Below, one piece after another: positions 44,001 through 52,688 of a DNA stretch of 64,000 nt. Position 1 is the first letter of the stretch. The number at the start of each line of letters is the position of its first letter. A program made the position numbers and the translations under genes. Source of the DNA: Butyricicoccus pullicaecorum (GTDB lineage: Bacteria; Bacillota; Clostridia; Oscillospirales; Butyricicoccaceae); assembly GCA_018366035.1 (NCBI GenBank), contig JAGZIW010000002.1, positions 1 to 64,000 on the forward strand. The letters are read 5' to 3'. The notes below the pieces were generated by a model that did not search any database, had not been told where the DNA came from, and saw nothing but the letters and a program-made list of their open reading frames with translations.

Positions 44001-45281
44001 CTATTTCTTATGCTCCTCCAAATCCTGCATGAGTACCCGAAGCGAAAACACCCCATCTTGCAGAAACCAATTGAGGTGCCCCTGATACTTATGGGCAATT
44101 CGCTGCATTCCCGGAATCCCATAGCCATGCTGGGCAGGATCTGCCTTGTGGGTAATCAAACGATTTTTCTTTTCCCGTATAGGGTGGTTGGTCGGATTTT
44201 GCACAAGGATCAAAAGCGCCTTGCCCTGCTGCACCATTTTGACGCGAATAAAAGGGTCTTGACAGCCTTCACAGCCCTCGATTGCATTATCCAGCGCCGT
44301 TGCAAGCAGCATCGCAATGTCCATCGGATCGATGCAGATATGATCGGTCAGCAGTGGAATGGAGACATCAAACGAAATCTGTGGAGCATCGGTATGCTTT
44401 GCTGTGATGACAGCGTCCAGAAGGGGATTTCCGGTATCAAAAAATTCTGTCGGCTGAATACTCCCCAAAAACTGAGAAAAATAGTCGTCCAGCTTCTCAT
44501 ATTCCTGTTGCTGTAAATAGCTCTGTGCGCCAATGACAAAATTTTTCAAATCATGCCGCATTTTGCGGATATCACGATCGTGATTATAGAATGCAGCATA
44601 ATGCGCGACCTGATTGGCAGCGTGCTTTTCCAGAAACTCCAATCGGGAGCGTTCCTCCTGTACGCGCAGCTGCTCCCGAAACAGTCCAATACACAGCCCG
44701 ACACAAAACAGCACGAAAATCAGCGTGATGAATGTGCTCGGCATATAAATAGAATCCGTAAGCATGACAATCAGCTCGATTGCCAGCATACAAAGACAAA
44801 ATACAATCAAAAAAATACTTGCATAGGTTTTCTGCGGATAGGAACGATACATGGCAATCAGCTTACAGACCACCGCCGTCATAATCAGCTGAATAGCACT
44901 GCACCCCAATATGATCCAGATCCAGACACTGTCCTTCGGCTTATTGAGCACAATCGGGCAGCAATCGACACAGTCCGTCAGAAAAAAAACAATCGCCTGC
45001 GTACATGTCGCCATGACAAACGCAAACATCGCTGTCAGGAGCCGGTTTACCAGATTGGTTCGATAGCAAAATGTCACTATAAACAAAGCTGTAATGCGAA
45101 ACAGCCAGCTATATGGAACCGGATATTCAATTACGCCTTTAGAAAACATAAAGAGCAGAAACAAGGTCCAGCAGACAATACATCGCTTCTTGTTGCAGGC
45201 GGATACGTCAAACGCCGTCTGCATCAGAAAATGCACCGTGATAAGCTCTGCCAGCCCCTTTATGATATATGCCAATCCCAT
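44001..45281 (-). CDS. GHKL-family sensor histidine kinase (AgrC/LytS-like)
   Basis: 426 residues. About six membrane helices in residues 1-195, then a coiled segment, the phospho-acceptor region IRKMRHDLKNFVIGAQSYL (His near 240), the N box LDNAIEGCEG and the G box GYGIPGMQRIAHKY. This is the peptide-sensing kinase type. Start ATG 45281 follows agaggatac. A consensus promoter with repeated ACAGTTGG boxes lies directly upstream. Co-transcribed with the degenerate regulator. No agrD-like peptide gene is seen next to it. Confidence 0.92.
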   Translation of the reverse strand: MGLAYIIKGLAELITVHFLMQTAFDVSACNKKRCIVCWTLFLLFMFSKGVIEYPVPYSWLFRITALFIVTFCYRTNLVNRLLTAMFAFVMATCTQAIVFFLTDCVDCCPIVLNKPKDSVWIWIILGCSAIQLIMTAVVCKLIAMYRSYPQKTYASIFLIVFCLCMLAIELIVMLTDSIYMPSTFITLIFVLFCVGLCIGLFREQLRVQEERSRLEFLEKHAANQVAHYAAFYNHDRDIRKMRHDLKNFVIGAQSYLQQQEYEKLDDYFSQFLGSIQPTEFFDTGNPLLDAVITAKHTDAPQISFDVSIPLLTDHICIDPMDIAMLLATALDNAIEGCEGCQDPFIRVKMVQQGKALLILVQNPTNHPIREKKNRLITHKADPAQHGYGIPGMQRIAHKYQGHLNWFLQDGVFSLRVLMQDLEEHKK

Positions 45282-45310
45282 AACGTATCCTCTTTCAGAA
45301 TGTTATATAT

Positions 45311-45339
45311 ATTATATCGTTCCCCAACTGTTTCGTCAA
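45311..45339 (-). promoter_or_regulatory. Strong promoter of the kinase-regulator operon
   Basis: On the minus strand: -35 TTGACG (45339-45334), 17-bp spacer, -10 TATAAT (45316-45311), 30 bp before the kinase start. Confidence 0.75.
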
Positions 45340-45387
45340 ATATATCCCTGTTATTTTCAAATTTCTCCAACTGTTTTTCGACAAATA
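45323..45387 (-). promoter_or_regulatory. Pair of direct repeats with LytTR-like half-sites
   Basis: On the minus strand, tatttgacgaaacagttgg (45342-45324) overlaps the promoter and tatttgtcgaaaaacagttg (45387-45368) lies 43 bp upstream. Each holds ACAGTTGG, which fits the LytTR/AgrA half-site (ACAGTT plus purines). Autoregulation is inferred. Confidence 0.5.
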
Positions 45388-45391
45388 CGCC

Positions 45392-45476
45392 CCGCCGCAC
45401 AAAGAATGCCCAAAACCGCGCATAAACGAGCGATTTTAGGCATTTTGCTGGGTAAAAGCCACGCACATGTCGCGAC
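45392..45476 (-). repeat. Dispersed terminator-linked repeat, copy C
   Basis: On the minus strand after the RR gene: gcgacatgtgcgtg, a spacer with tttac, a 15-bp stem (45444-45430 with 45419-45405, two G-U pairs), then ctttgtgcggcgg. It terminates the upstream regulator gene and separates it from the kinase operon. Confidence 0.65.
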
Positions 45477-45559
45477 TCTTCACAAATTTTTATACGCGCC
45501 ATGGGCGCGAAATGTGTTTTCGACTGGCTGAAACAGATTTTCCTATCTTTGCAGCTGAT

Positions 45560-46255
45560 TTACTGCATGTATTCCAAAAATTGATCCATAAAATCCTTTT
45601 TGCATCTTGCACTGAGCGGACACGAAATATTGTCGGTGCACAGCACCTCATCTGCCTCGATTGCACAGACATGTTTCGGATTTACAAAATATCCCTGATG
45701 GCTCTGTAAAAATCCGCGCTGATACCAGATACGTTTCCACGCCTTCACATTGACCCGCACCCCGTATGAGCGCTCCTTTGTCCAGACCGTCATCATACCA
45801 TGATAGAACTCTACATAGACAATATCCTGCTGACGCAGAGTGACTGTGCGCTGATTCTCCAAAACCAGTGTAACCCACGCCTCAGCATAGTCCTTTAACA
45901 TTTTTTTCATTGCAGCGACGAATACTTCCTTTTCAATCGGCTTGAGAAAATATTGTGCACTCTGCAGTGCAAAGGCGTGCGTGACATACTGTGGGTAGCT
46001 TGTCGAAAATGCAATACAGGCATAGGGCTGCTTACGGCGGATCTGCGCTGCAAGTTCAATCCCGCTCACGCCGGGCAAATCGATATCCAGCAAATAAATA
46101 TCAAATTGCATGCCTGCCTCCAACACCTTTGAAAGGGCATCGCCTGTCGTGTATACCGACACTTCTTCTATGGGAAATTCCTGCGCAAGGGAACGGATAT
46201 ACGCTTCTGCTGTCTTTGCTTGTCCCGCATCATCTTCACAAATTGCAATTTTCAA
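45560..46255 (-). CDS. LytTR-type response regulator (intact receiver)
   Basis: 231 residues. The receiver has acidic pocket ICEDD, phospho-acceptor Asp57 in YLLDIDLPGVSG, switch FSTSYP and Lys in YFLKPIEKE. LytTR domain from about 130 (IVYVEFYHGMMTVWT, FLQSHQGYFVNPKHV). All nearby in-frame starts are TTG; 46255 is chosen for ggagaggg six bases upstream. It follows the binding-lipoprotein gene by 57 bp and ends before repeat C and the kinase promoter. It is the likely phosphorylation target of the adjacent kinase. Confidence 0.9.
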   Translation of the reverse strand: MKIAICEDDAGQAKTAEAYIRSLAQEFPIEEVSVYTTGDALSKVLEAGMQFDIYLLDIDLPGVSGIELAAQIRRKQPYACIAFSTSYPQYVTHAFALQSAQYFLKPIEKEVFVAAMKKMLKDYAEAWVTLVLENQRTVTLRQQDIVYVEFYHGMMTVWTKERSYGVRVNVKAWKRIWYQRGFLQSHQGYFVNPKHVCAIEADEVLCTDNISCPLSARCKKDFMDQFLEYMQ

Positions 46256-46312
46256 TTCCAATCCCTCTCCTATATCCAAAAAGTACCTGTTTGATTTGCC
46301 CTTATCCAGCTG

Positions 46313-47455
46313 TTAGGAGGCGGTACGCCTTGCATGCGCAATCTCCTCATGCCAGCGCTGGTTCAGCCTTGGAATCAACTCTCCAAGCGCCTGTGTGCGA
46401 AAATTCGCAGCATCGATTTGCAGGATTTCCTCCTCTGCATCTACTGTCTTGAGCGGAACGACCGCCATTTGCTGTACCAATGTGTTCTGCGCCTCCTCAG
46501 ACAGCAAATAGTTGATAAAAGCAGCGCCCCCCTCCTTATTTCCACTGAACGATGGTACGGCAGCGCTCTGCAACGAACTAATCAAGGCAGGGTCGAGGTT
46601 TGTCAGCTTTATGTTTTCTGTCAGCGTACCTGCGCGGCGCGCCAACAGCACCTCCCCTACAAGGCTCGGGCACATATCGATTTTGCCCTGTGCCAGCAAA
46701 TCGAGAGCCGCCTGACCGTCCGCCGGATAGAGCACTGTTCCGTTTTCCTGATACAAGTATGGGTGTAGTTTTGCCAGCATCGCAAAGCCCGAATCCCATT
46801 TCTCCTCCCACTTGGGGTCATCACTCATGAGTGCTTCCTCGTCGGGGATTTGGTCGTAAATACAGGTACGTACAAACGAATCGCCTGCGCCGGCTGTCTC
46901 GGGTGCATTGTATGCAAACCGTCCCGTGTGTGCCGTGATCCATGCGCCTAATTCCTCCATTGTCGTTGGCAGTTCAGCCTCCGGCACAGTCTCTGCATTG
47001 TACGCGAGCATCACAGCCTTTCCGCAGTAGGGCTGTGCCTGTCCAATCGCCGCAACCGGCTGCACTGTGACCCCCTCGGCATTGGGAATCGCGTCCAAAT
47101 CCAGCTGCATCAGGATTTCTTCATCAGTGCGGGAAATGATACGCTTGAGGTCATCGTCCCCAAGCTCCACAACGTCAAACTCTGTTTCCGCCTGCTCTGA
47201 TTCATAAACATGCACAAGCATGTCTGCAAGACTTTTATCGGCATCTGCTGGTACAAAATGCAGAACAGCTGCATACTTTCCGTCTGCCTGCTCGTTAAAA
47301 TCTGCAACCAGCTTTTCAAACGTCTCCTGCACATTCGCAGTCCCTGTTGCCCAGACATTAACTGGCTTCGCCGCCGGCGCCTCCGTCTGACCACAGCCCG
47401 TAAATATCCCAAGCATCACAACAGTGAGTACCGCCCATATTTTACTTCGTTTCAT
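46313..47455 (-). CDS. Extracellular solute-binding lipoprotein (family 1-like)
   Basis: 380 residues with lipoprotein signal IFTGCG (Cys21). PVNVWATGTANVQETFEKLVADFNEQ, then the GKAVMLAYNAETVPEAELPTTMEELGAWI segment are typical of sugar/iron-type periplasmic-binding folds. No permease or ATPase gene is adjacent. Instead it precedes a LytTR regulator and a GHKL kinase, so it may present a ligand to the sensor rather than feed a transporter. That role is inferred. Preceded by a hairpin terminator from the nup operon. Confidence 0.85.
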   Translation of the reverse strand: MKRSKIWAVLTVVMLGIFTGCGQTEAPAAKPVNVWATGTANVQETFEKLVADFNEQADGKYAAVLHFVPADADKSLADMLVHVYESEQAETEFDVVELGDDDLKRIISRTDEEILMQLDLDAIPNAEGVTVQPVAAIGQAQPYCGKAVMLAYNAETVPEAELPTTMEELGAWITAHTGRFAYNAPETAGAGDSFVRTCIYDQIPDEEALMSDDPKWEEKWDSGFAMLAKLHPYLYQENGTVLYPADGQAALDLLAQGKIDMCPSLVGEVLLARRAGTLTENIKLTNLDPALISSLQSAAVPSFSGNKEGGAAFINYLLSEEAQNTLVQQMAVVPLKTVDAEEEILQIDAANFRTQALGELIPRLNQRWHEEIAHARRTAS

Positions 47456-47570
47456 AAACCTTCCTCACTTTTCCTCATTCTGTCTGTCCTATAAAAGTTT
47501 ATCAAACTTGAGCCCCATCTGTCTACTGTTTTGCCCCGTCATTTTGTATACAGTTTTTCTGATATGTAAC

Positions 47571-47599
47571 AAAAAATCGTGCTTGCGCACGATTTTTCG
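47571..47599. terminator. Terminator of the nucleoside ABC operon
   Basis: 11-bp stem aaaaatcgtgc/gcacgattttt with loop ttgc; T-rich on both sides. Confidence 0.85.
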
Positions 47600-47605
47600 A
47601 CTGTC

Positions 47606-48562
47606 TCAGCGTTCCTCTCGGAAATAGTTGACGCCCAGAGACCCCGGAATATTCAAATCTCGTTTTTTACGCATTGAACTGATGACCAGAATAACAGCAG
47701 TAATCAGGAATGGCAGCATATCATAAAACGCTGTCGGCAGTTGAATCACTGATGGCGGCATATAGTATTTGAGTACACGCAGCGCACCAAATACAAACGA
47801 GCCTCCAATAGCAATCCATGGATTCCACTTTGCAAAAATTACCAATGCGACCGCAATCCAGCCCAAGCCACCAACATTATTGGAAATCCAGACGCCGCTG
47901 TTGATAATCATTGCACAGTATGCGCCGCCGATTCCACAAATGCCGCCGCCAGTCAAAATCATGATATACTTCCAACGCATGACATTGATGCCTGCCGCAT
48001 CTGCCGCTGCCGGATTGTGTCCGATTGCCTGCACATTCAGCCCAAGCTTTGTCTTTTTGAGAAATAGCCCTGCAAGGATTGCAACCGCAATGCCAAGATA
48101 AACGAACGGACTATACGAAAACAAAAGGTCTCCAATGACCGGAATATCACTCAGTCCGGAAATATTGATTTCACGCATCTGCGCCGTAATGCCCTCCGGC
48201 AGCTTCAGTGTTCCATTGTCCGTATGTCCCAGCATATAAATGCCGATAAAATTCGCAAGTCCAATACCGAAAATGGTCAGCGTCAAACCGGATACATTCT
48301 GATCTGCCAAAAATGTAACTGTCAGCACCGCATAGATGAGCGCCGCCGCAAGTCCTGCTGCAAATGCGGCAAGCAGCGCCAACACAAAGGAGTCCGTCTG
48401 CATTCCGACCATAAATCCGGCACAAGCACCAATGGACATCAGTCCCTCTACACCCAGATTCAGATGCCCGACCTTTTCACACAGAATCTCTCCGACCGTA
48501 CCAAAAAGGAGCGGAATACTGGCTGCAACCGCAGCAACCAGAAACTTAATAAACATTTCCAT
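47606..48562 (-). CDS. nupC: Nucleoside ABC transporter permease
   Basis: 318 residues with about eight to nine membrane helices. LLFGTVGEILCEKVGHLNLGVEGLMSIGACAGF and AIGHNPAAADAAGINVMRWKY are typical of YufQ/NupC permeases of BMP-type importers. Stop codon 48563 of the previous gene abuts this ATG. Partner of the 359-residue permease. Confidence 0.92.
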   Translation of the reverse strand: MEMFIKFLVAAVAASIPLLFGTVGEILCEKVGHLNLGVEGLMSIGACAGFMVGMQTDSFVLALLAAFAAGLAAALIYAVLTVTFLADQNVSGLTLTIFGIGLANFIGIYMLGHTDNGTLKLPEGITAQMREINISGLSDIPVIGDLLFSYSPFVYLGIAVAILAGLFLKKTKLGLNVQAIGHNPAAADAAGINVMRWKYIMILTGGGICGIGGAYCAMIINSGVWISNNVGGLGWIAVALVIFAKWNPWIAIGGSFVFGALRVLKYYMPPSVIQLPTAFYDMLPFLITAVILVISSMRKKRDLNIPGSLGVNYFREER

Positions 48563-49642
48563 TTATTTTTTGCCTCCCTCTGACGCAGCAGTCTGCTTCT
48601 GATCCCGAACAAATTTATATTGTACAAAAAATTCACAGCCCAGCACAAAGAACAGGATAATGCCCTGCAATACGTCTGCACAGTCTGCGGAAAGTCCAAA
48701 CTCCGACTGAATAACAGAGGAGCCCTTTTCCAGCACTGCAAACAAAAATGCAATGACCATACTGCTGACCGGATTGAGCTGCGCCAGCCATGCGATAATG
48801 ATTGCCGTAAATCCAACGCCGCCTGCAACACCGACTGTCAGGGTGCGGTCAGAGCCTGTGACCTGCACCATGCCGGCAATACCGGCAATCGCACCGGACA
48901 GGAACATGGTGCGCAGAATGATACGCTGTACATTCATGCCTGCATAGGTTGCCGTTGCGCGGCTTTCACCGACAACAGAGATTTCATAACCCTGCTTGGT
49001 ATAGCGCAGGTAGACAAACAGAAGCACAACGAGTACCAGCGCAATCACCCAGCCTACCTGCACGCCAAACAGCTTGGGCAGTACGGCACTCTTTTCAAAG
49101 CTTGCAATTTTCGGGAATCCATTTGCTGCCGGATCACGCCATGGTCCCTCTTGCAGCCAGCTGACCAGATGGAGTGCGATATAGTTGAGCATCAGAGTAA
49201 ACAGCGTCTCATTGGTGCCAAAGCGCACCTTAAAGTAAGCCGGAATGAGCGCCCACAGACCGCCGCCGACGATACCTGCGAGGAACATGACCGGAAACAA
49301 AATAAATCCGGACCAATCTGCATGAAACAGCGCAAAATACGAGGCAAAAATACCGCCCATAATAATCTGCCCCTCACCGCCGATGTTCCAAAACTTCATC
49401 TTGAACGCCAGTGTAACGCCTAGCGCGGAGATCAGCAGCGGAATCATGATTTTAACCGTTGCCTGTATCGCCATCTTGGAGCGGAATGCCCCCGAAAGGA
49501 TCGCCCCATATACGGCAAACGGATTGTTGCCCAGCATCAGCAGAAAGAGTCCGCCCGCACAAAGCGCCAGAAAGAAGGCGCCCAGACGCAGAACCCACTG
49601 CTGCTGTCTGCTCTTTTCCTTGGTTTTGACAATACGCATCAT
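48563..49642 (-). CDS. nupB: Nucleoside ABC transporter permease
   Basis: 359 residues with about nine to ten membrane helices. LLISALGVTLAFKMKFWNIGGEGQIIMGG, RFGTNETLFTLMLNYIA and VVGESRATATYAGMNVQRI match YufP/NupB. Starts 4 bp inside the ATPase gene (overlap 49639-49642), so translation is coupled. Confidence 0.93.
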   Translation of the reverse strand: MMRIVKTKEKSRQQQWVLRLGAFFLALCAGGLFLLMLGNNPFAVYGAILSGAFRSKMAIQATVKIMIPLLISALGVTLAFKMKFWNIGGEGQIIMGGIFASYFALFHADWSGFILFPVMFLAGIVGGGLWALIPAYFKVRFGTNETLFTLMLNYIALHLVSWLQEGPWRDPAANGFPKIASFEKSAVLPKLFGVQVGWVIALVLVVLLFVYLRYTKQGYEISVVGESRATATYAGMNVQRIILRTMFLSGAIAGIAGMVQVTGSDRTLTVGVAGGVGFTAIIIAWLAQLNPVSSMVIAFLFAVLEKGSSVIQSEFGLSADCADVLQGIILFFVLGCEFFVQYKFVRDQKQTAASEGGKK

Positions 49643-51156
49643 GCCTGTATCTCCTCCCCTGCACCGACCATCAGCCGTGCGATGTCATCTTTGGTTGCCG
49701 TCCTGCCATCTACAATTCCCGTTATCTGACCATGGCACATGACCAATATCCGGTCGGACAGCGCCATGAGTACATCAAGGTCCTCTCCAATGAACACAAC
49801 TGCAACGCCCTTCTTTTTCTGCTCATTGAGCAAATCATACACCGTATACGAGGAATTGATATCCAGACCACGCACCGGATAGGCGGTAATGAGTACCTGT
49901 GGGTTGGACTCAATCTCACGCCCCAGCAATACCTTCTGTACATTGCCGCCTGACATGAGACGAACCGGTGTATCCACTGACGGCGTGACAATACCCAGTC
50001 GCTCCACCAAGTCCTCTGCATGCCTGCGCGCCGGTGCGGGATCGATAAACGGTCCCTTTGGAGTATCATAGGTTTTGAGCATCATATTGCCCACCATTCC
50101 CATGGAAGCCACAAGTCCCATGCCCAGACGATCCTCCGGCACAAAGCCCAGCTGCACGCCAAGATGAATGATTTCACGCGGTGTTTTTCCAATCAGGTTT
50201 TCCTTGTGATAGAGAATGGCGCCGGTTTGTGCCGGACACAGACCAGCGATGCACTCACACAGTTCCTTCTGCCCCGAACCGGCAATGCCTGCAACACCCA
50301 AAATTTCTCCCGTGCGCACTTCGAAGTTTGCATCATCGATGGCAATGCTTCCATCAGGCTTACGTACCGTGAGGTCAACGATTTTCAAAATCGTCTTGGG
50401 ATCTACCACATCAGGGCGCGCGATTTCAAGAGAAATCGGCCGCCCAACCATCAGCTCTGTAAGCTTCTTTTCATCGGTTTCTGCTGTATTGACTGTATCG
50501 ATATATTTTCCCTTCCGCAGTATGGTGACACGGTCAGAAATGGAGAGCACCTCATTGAGCTTGTGTGTGATAATAATGATTGCACAGCCCTGCCTGCGCA
50601 TGGAACGCAGGATATCAAACAGGCGCTCGGTCTCCTGCGGGGTAAGTACAGCAGTCGGTTCGTCCAAAATCAAAATCTTTTGCCCGCGGTACAGCACCTT
50701 CAAGATTTCCACGGTCTGCTTTTCGGAGACCGACATTTCAAATGCACGGCGATCGGGATCAATCTCCAAACCGATCGACTCACTGATTTCCTTTACCTTC
50801 TGCCGCATGACAGAAGCAGAAAGGCGCTTGCCCGCAGTTCCGACAGCAATATTCTCAGACGCTGTAAATACGTCCACCAGCTTAAAATGCTGATGGATCA
50901 TACCGATTCCCAATGCCATCGCGTCCTCCGGACAGTTAATCGAGACAGGCTTGCCTGCAATTTGAATGGTTCCAGCATCTGGGTGATAGATTCCGGACAG
51001 CATGTTCATAAGAGTTGTTTTGCCCGAACCGTTTTCACCCAAGAGTGCAAGCACCTCGCCATACCGCACTGTCAAATCAATTCCATCATTTGCCACCACC
51101 GAACCAAATGTTTTCGTAATGCCACGACACTCGATCGCATATTCGGTATTTGCCAT
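49639..51156 (-). CDS. nupA: Nucleoside ABC transporter ATP-binding protein (two ABC domains)
   Basis: 505 residues, tandem nucleotide-binding domains as in RbsA/YufO. Domain 1: Walker A GENGSGKTT, signature MSVSEKQTVEILKVLYRG, Walker B LILDEPTAVL. Domain 2: degenerate P-loop GIAGSGQKELCE and signature LMSGGNVQKVLLGRE, Walker B-like LITAYPVRGLDI. The second site lacking Lys is normal for this family. Located inside the membrane face of the complex. Confidence 0.94.
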   Translation of the reverse strand: MANTEYAIECRGITKTFGSVVANDGIDLTVRYGEVLALLGENGSGKTTLMNMLSGIYHPDAGTIQIAGKPVSINCPEDAMALGIGMIHQHFKLVDVFTASENIAVGTAGKRLSASVMRQKVKEISESIGLEIDPDRRAFEMSVSEKQTVEILKVLYRGQKILILDEPTAVLTPQETERLFDILRSMRRQGCAIIIITHKLNEVLSISDRVTILRKGKYIDTVNTAETDEKKLTELMVGRPISLEIARPDVVDPKTILKIVDLTVRKPDGSIAIDDANFEVRTGEILGVAGIAGSGQKELCECIAGLCPAQTGAILYHKENLIGKTPREIIHLGVQLGFVPEDRLGMGLVASMGMVGNMMLKTYDTPKGPFIDPAPARRHAEDLVERLGIVTPSVDTPVRLMSGGNVQKVLLGREIESNPQVLITAYPVRGLDINSSYTVYDLLNEQKKKGVAVVFIGEDLDVLMALSDRILVMCHGQITGIVDGRTATKDDIARLMVGAGEEIQA

Positions 51157-51191
51157 ACTCTTTCCTTCTTTCTCTCAAGATACGTTAGAAA

Positions 51192-51220
51192 AGGGCGGCC
51201 AAAAGTGTTTTGACCGCCCT
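51192..51220 (-). terminator. Attenuating hairpin between bmpA and nupA
   Basis: 13-bp stem agggcggtcaaaa/ttttggccgccct on the minus strand with a 3-base loop and ttttc after it. Expected to lower ABC-component expression relative to the binding protein. Confidence 0.7.
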
Positions 51221-51238
51221 CTTAAACTTGGGATTCCC

Positions 51239-52390
51239 TTATGCAACCTCAACATTCTTATAATACCAGTTGCAGGTACCATAATCTTCTGCCTTCAAGG
51301 TATGCTTTTCACCCTGATTGTCCTCATACTCTGTGGTGCCATCAAAAATGTCCCACTCGCCGCTCATCAGCTTGTCCTGTACCTCTTGTACCTTTTCCTT
51401 GGTACCCTCTGCACAGAGATCAGAGAGCGGAGACAGGGTTACAAGACCGTCCTGCATAGAACCGAAGTAATCCTTGCCGTCCCATGTGCCCTCCAGCACG
51501 TTCTTCACCGCCTCGGTGTAGAATACGGACCAGTCCCAAACAACAGAGGTCAGGGTTGCACCCGGCGCCTTCTCTGACATATCGGAATTGTAACCGATTG
51601 CATAAACGCCAGCCTTTTCCGCCTCGGTTGCCGGATTTGCAGTATCACAGTGCTGTGCAATCACATCACAGCCCAGATCGATGAGGGACTTTGCAGCCTG
51701 TCCTTCTCCCTCAGGATCGAACCAAGAGCCTGTTACCTTGACATAAACCTTTGCGTCCGGATTTACGGACTCCACACCCATTGCAAAGGCATTGATACCA
51801 GAGGTAACCTCACCGTTTTCACTGTTCTGTGCCGCAACATAACCAATCTTGTTGGAGGTGGTCTTCATGCCGGCTGCAATACCGGACAGGTAACGCGCCT
51901 GATTGATTTTGCCAAAGTACTTGATGAAGTTCTTTCCATTGGACTTATAGCCAGTGCCGTGTGCGAACATGACCTCCGGATACTCCTCTGCCATTTCTTC
52001 CACGTAGTCCATATATCCCCAAGAGGTTGCAAAGATGACCTGACAGCCTTCCTCAACACATTCTTCCAGCGCAGTGCGGATTGCAGTTGCATTTGAATCA
52101 TCTACATTATTCTTGCGAATAATCTGGCTGTCCTCCAGTCCCAGATTCTTCTGCATGCCCTGAATACCGAGGTCGTGGGTGTAGGTGTAGCCAGCACCCT
52201 CAGCCGGATCGGTGATGTGGATCACACCAACCTTAAGGTCCTCCTTGGCAACTGCCGGAAACAAGCCCTCTGCTGTGGAGCTATTTTCATCGTTCTCCTT
52301 TGCAGGCTCCTGTCCCCCTGTGGAACCACAGCCAGCCATCAAAGACAGGCTCATTACACCCGCGAGCACTGCACTTAGAAATCTCTTCAT
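51239..52390 (-). CDS. bmpA: BMP-family nucleoside-binding lipoprotein
   Basis: 383 residues, lipoprotein signal SLMAGCG with Cys21. LKVGVIHITDPAEGAGYTYTHDLGIQGM, VIFATSWGYMDYVEEMAEEYPEVMFAHGTG and SLIDLGCDVIAQHCDTANPATEAEKAGVYAIGYNSDMS are those of BmpA/Med purine-nucleoside receptors (Borrelia BmpA, Lactococcus BmpA). First gene of the importer, with a strong promoter and a 120-nt leader. Confidence 0.94.
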   Translation of the reverse strand: MKRFLSAVLAGVMSLSLMAGCGSTGGQEPAKENDENSSTAEGLFPAVAKEDLKVGVIHITDPAEGAGYTYTHDLGIQGMQKNLGLEDSQIIRKNNVDDSNATAIRTALEECVEEGCQVIFATSWGYMDYVEEMAEEYPEVMFAHGTGYKSNGKNFIKYFGKINQARYLSGIAAGMKTTSNKIGYVAAQNSENGEVTSGINAFAMGVESVNPDAKVYVKVTGSWFDPEGEGQAAKSLIDLGCDVIAQHCDTANPATEAEKAGVYAIGYNSDMSEKAPGATLTSVVWDWSVFYTEAVKNVLEGTWDGKDYFGSMQDGLVTLSPLSDLCAEGTKEKVQEVQDKLMSGEWDIFDGTTEYEDNQGEKHTLKAEDYGTCNWYYKNVEVA

Positions 52391-52442
52391 GCTTTTTATA
52401 TCCTCCTACAAACTGTTTTCTGATACCAAGTGCCTTTCCATA

Positions 52443-52480
52443 AAAATAGAGCAAAACCATGCTGTTTGCTCTCATTTGGT
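52443..52480 (-). promoter_or_regulatory. Terminator-like hairpin in the bmpA leader
   Basis: On the minus strand, agagcaaa and tttgctct form an 8-bp stem around 52474-52447 followed by atttttat. It lies between promoter and start codon and could be an attenuator. No known aptamer was recognised upstream of it. Confidence 0.4.
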
Positions 52481-52513
52481 CAGACAATCTCTTGTATCTT
52501 CCTTACGAGAGTA

Positions 52514-52542
52514 AGTATAAAGAAAAACTCACATTTTGTCAA
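52514..52542 (-). promoter_or_regulatory. Consensus promoter of the bmpA-nup operon
   Basis: On the minus strand: -35 TTGACA (52542-52537), 17-bp spacer, -10 TATACT (52519-52514). Confidence 0.8.
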
Positions 52543-52688
52543 GGTTTTTTGCAATTTCTTTGATTTTACCATTTGACCAAATCAAAAAAGTTGCAAATTT
52601 TGATTCTTCGCAATGCAAAACTTCCAAGCGCAGTCCATGGAACAGGTATGAAATTTTATATTTTGTACAAAAACAGGGCAGGAGGCAT

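Noticed and set aside
44553..45425. 290-codon plus-strand frame opposite the kinase gene
   Set aside because: Gln/His/Arg-rich complement of membrane-helix codons and no ribosome binding site; the minus-strand kinase has all family motifs.
45282..45559. AgrD-like autoinducing peptide gene near the kinase
   Set aside because: The gap is taken up by the promoter, direct repeats and repeat copy C; no short frame with a conserved Cys core and charged tail is visible, and no AgrB-like protease is adjacent.
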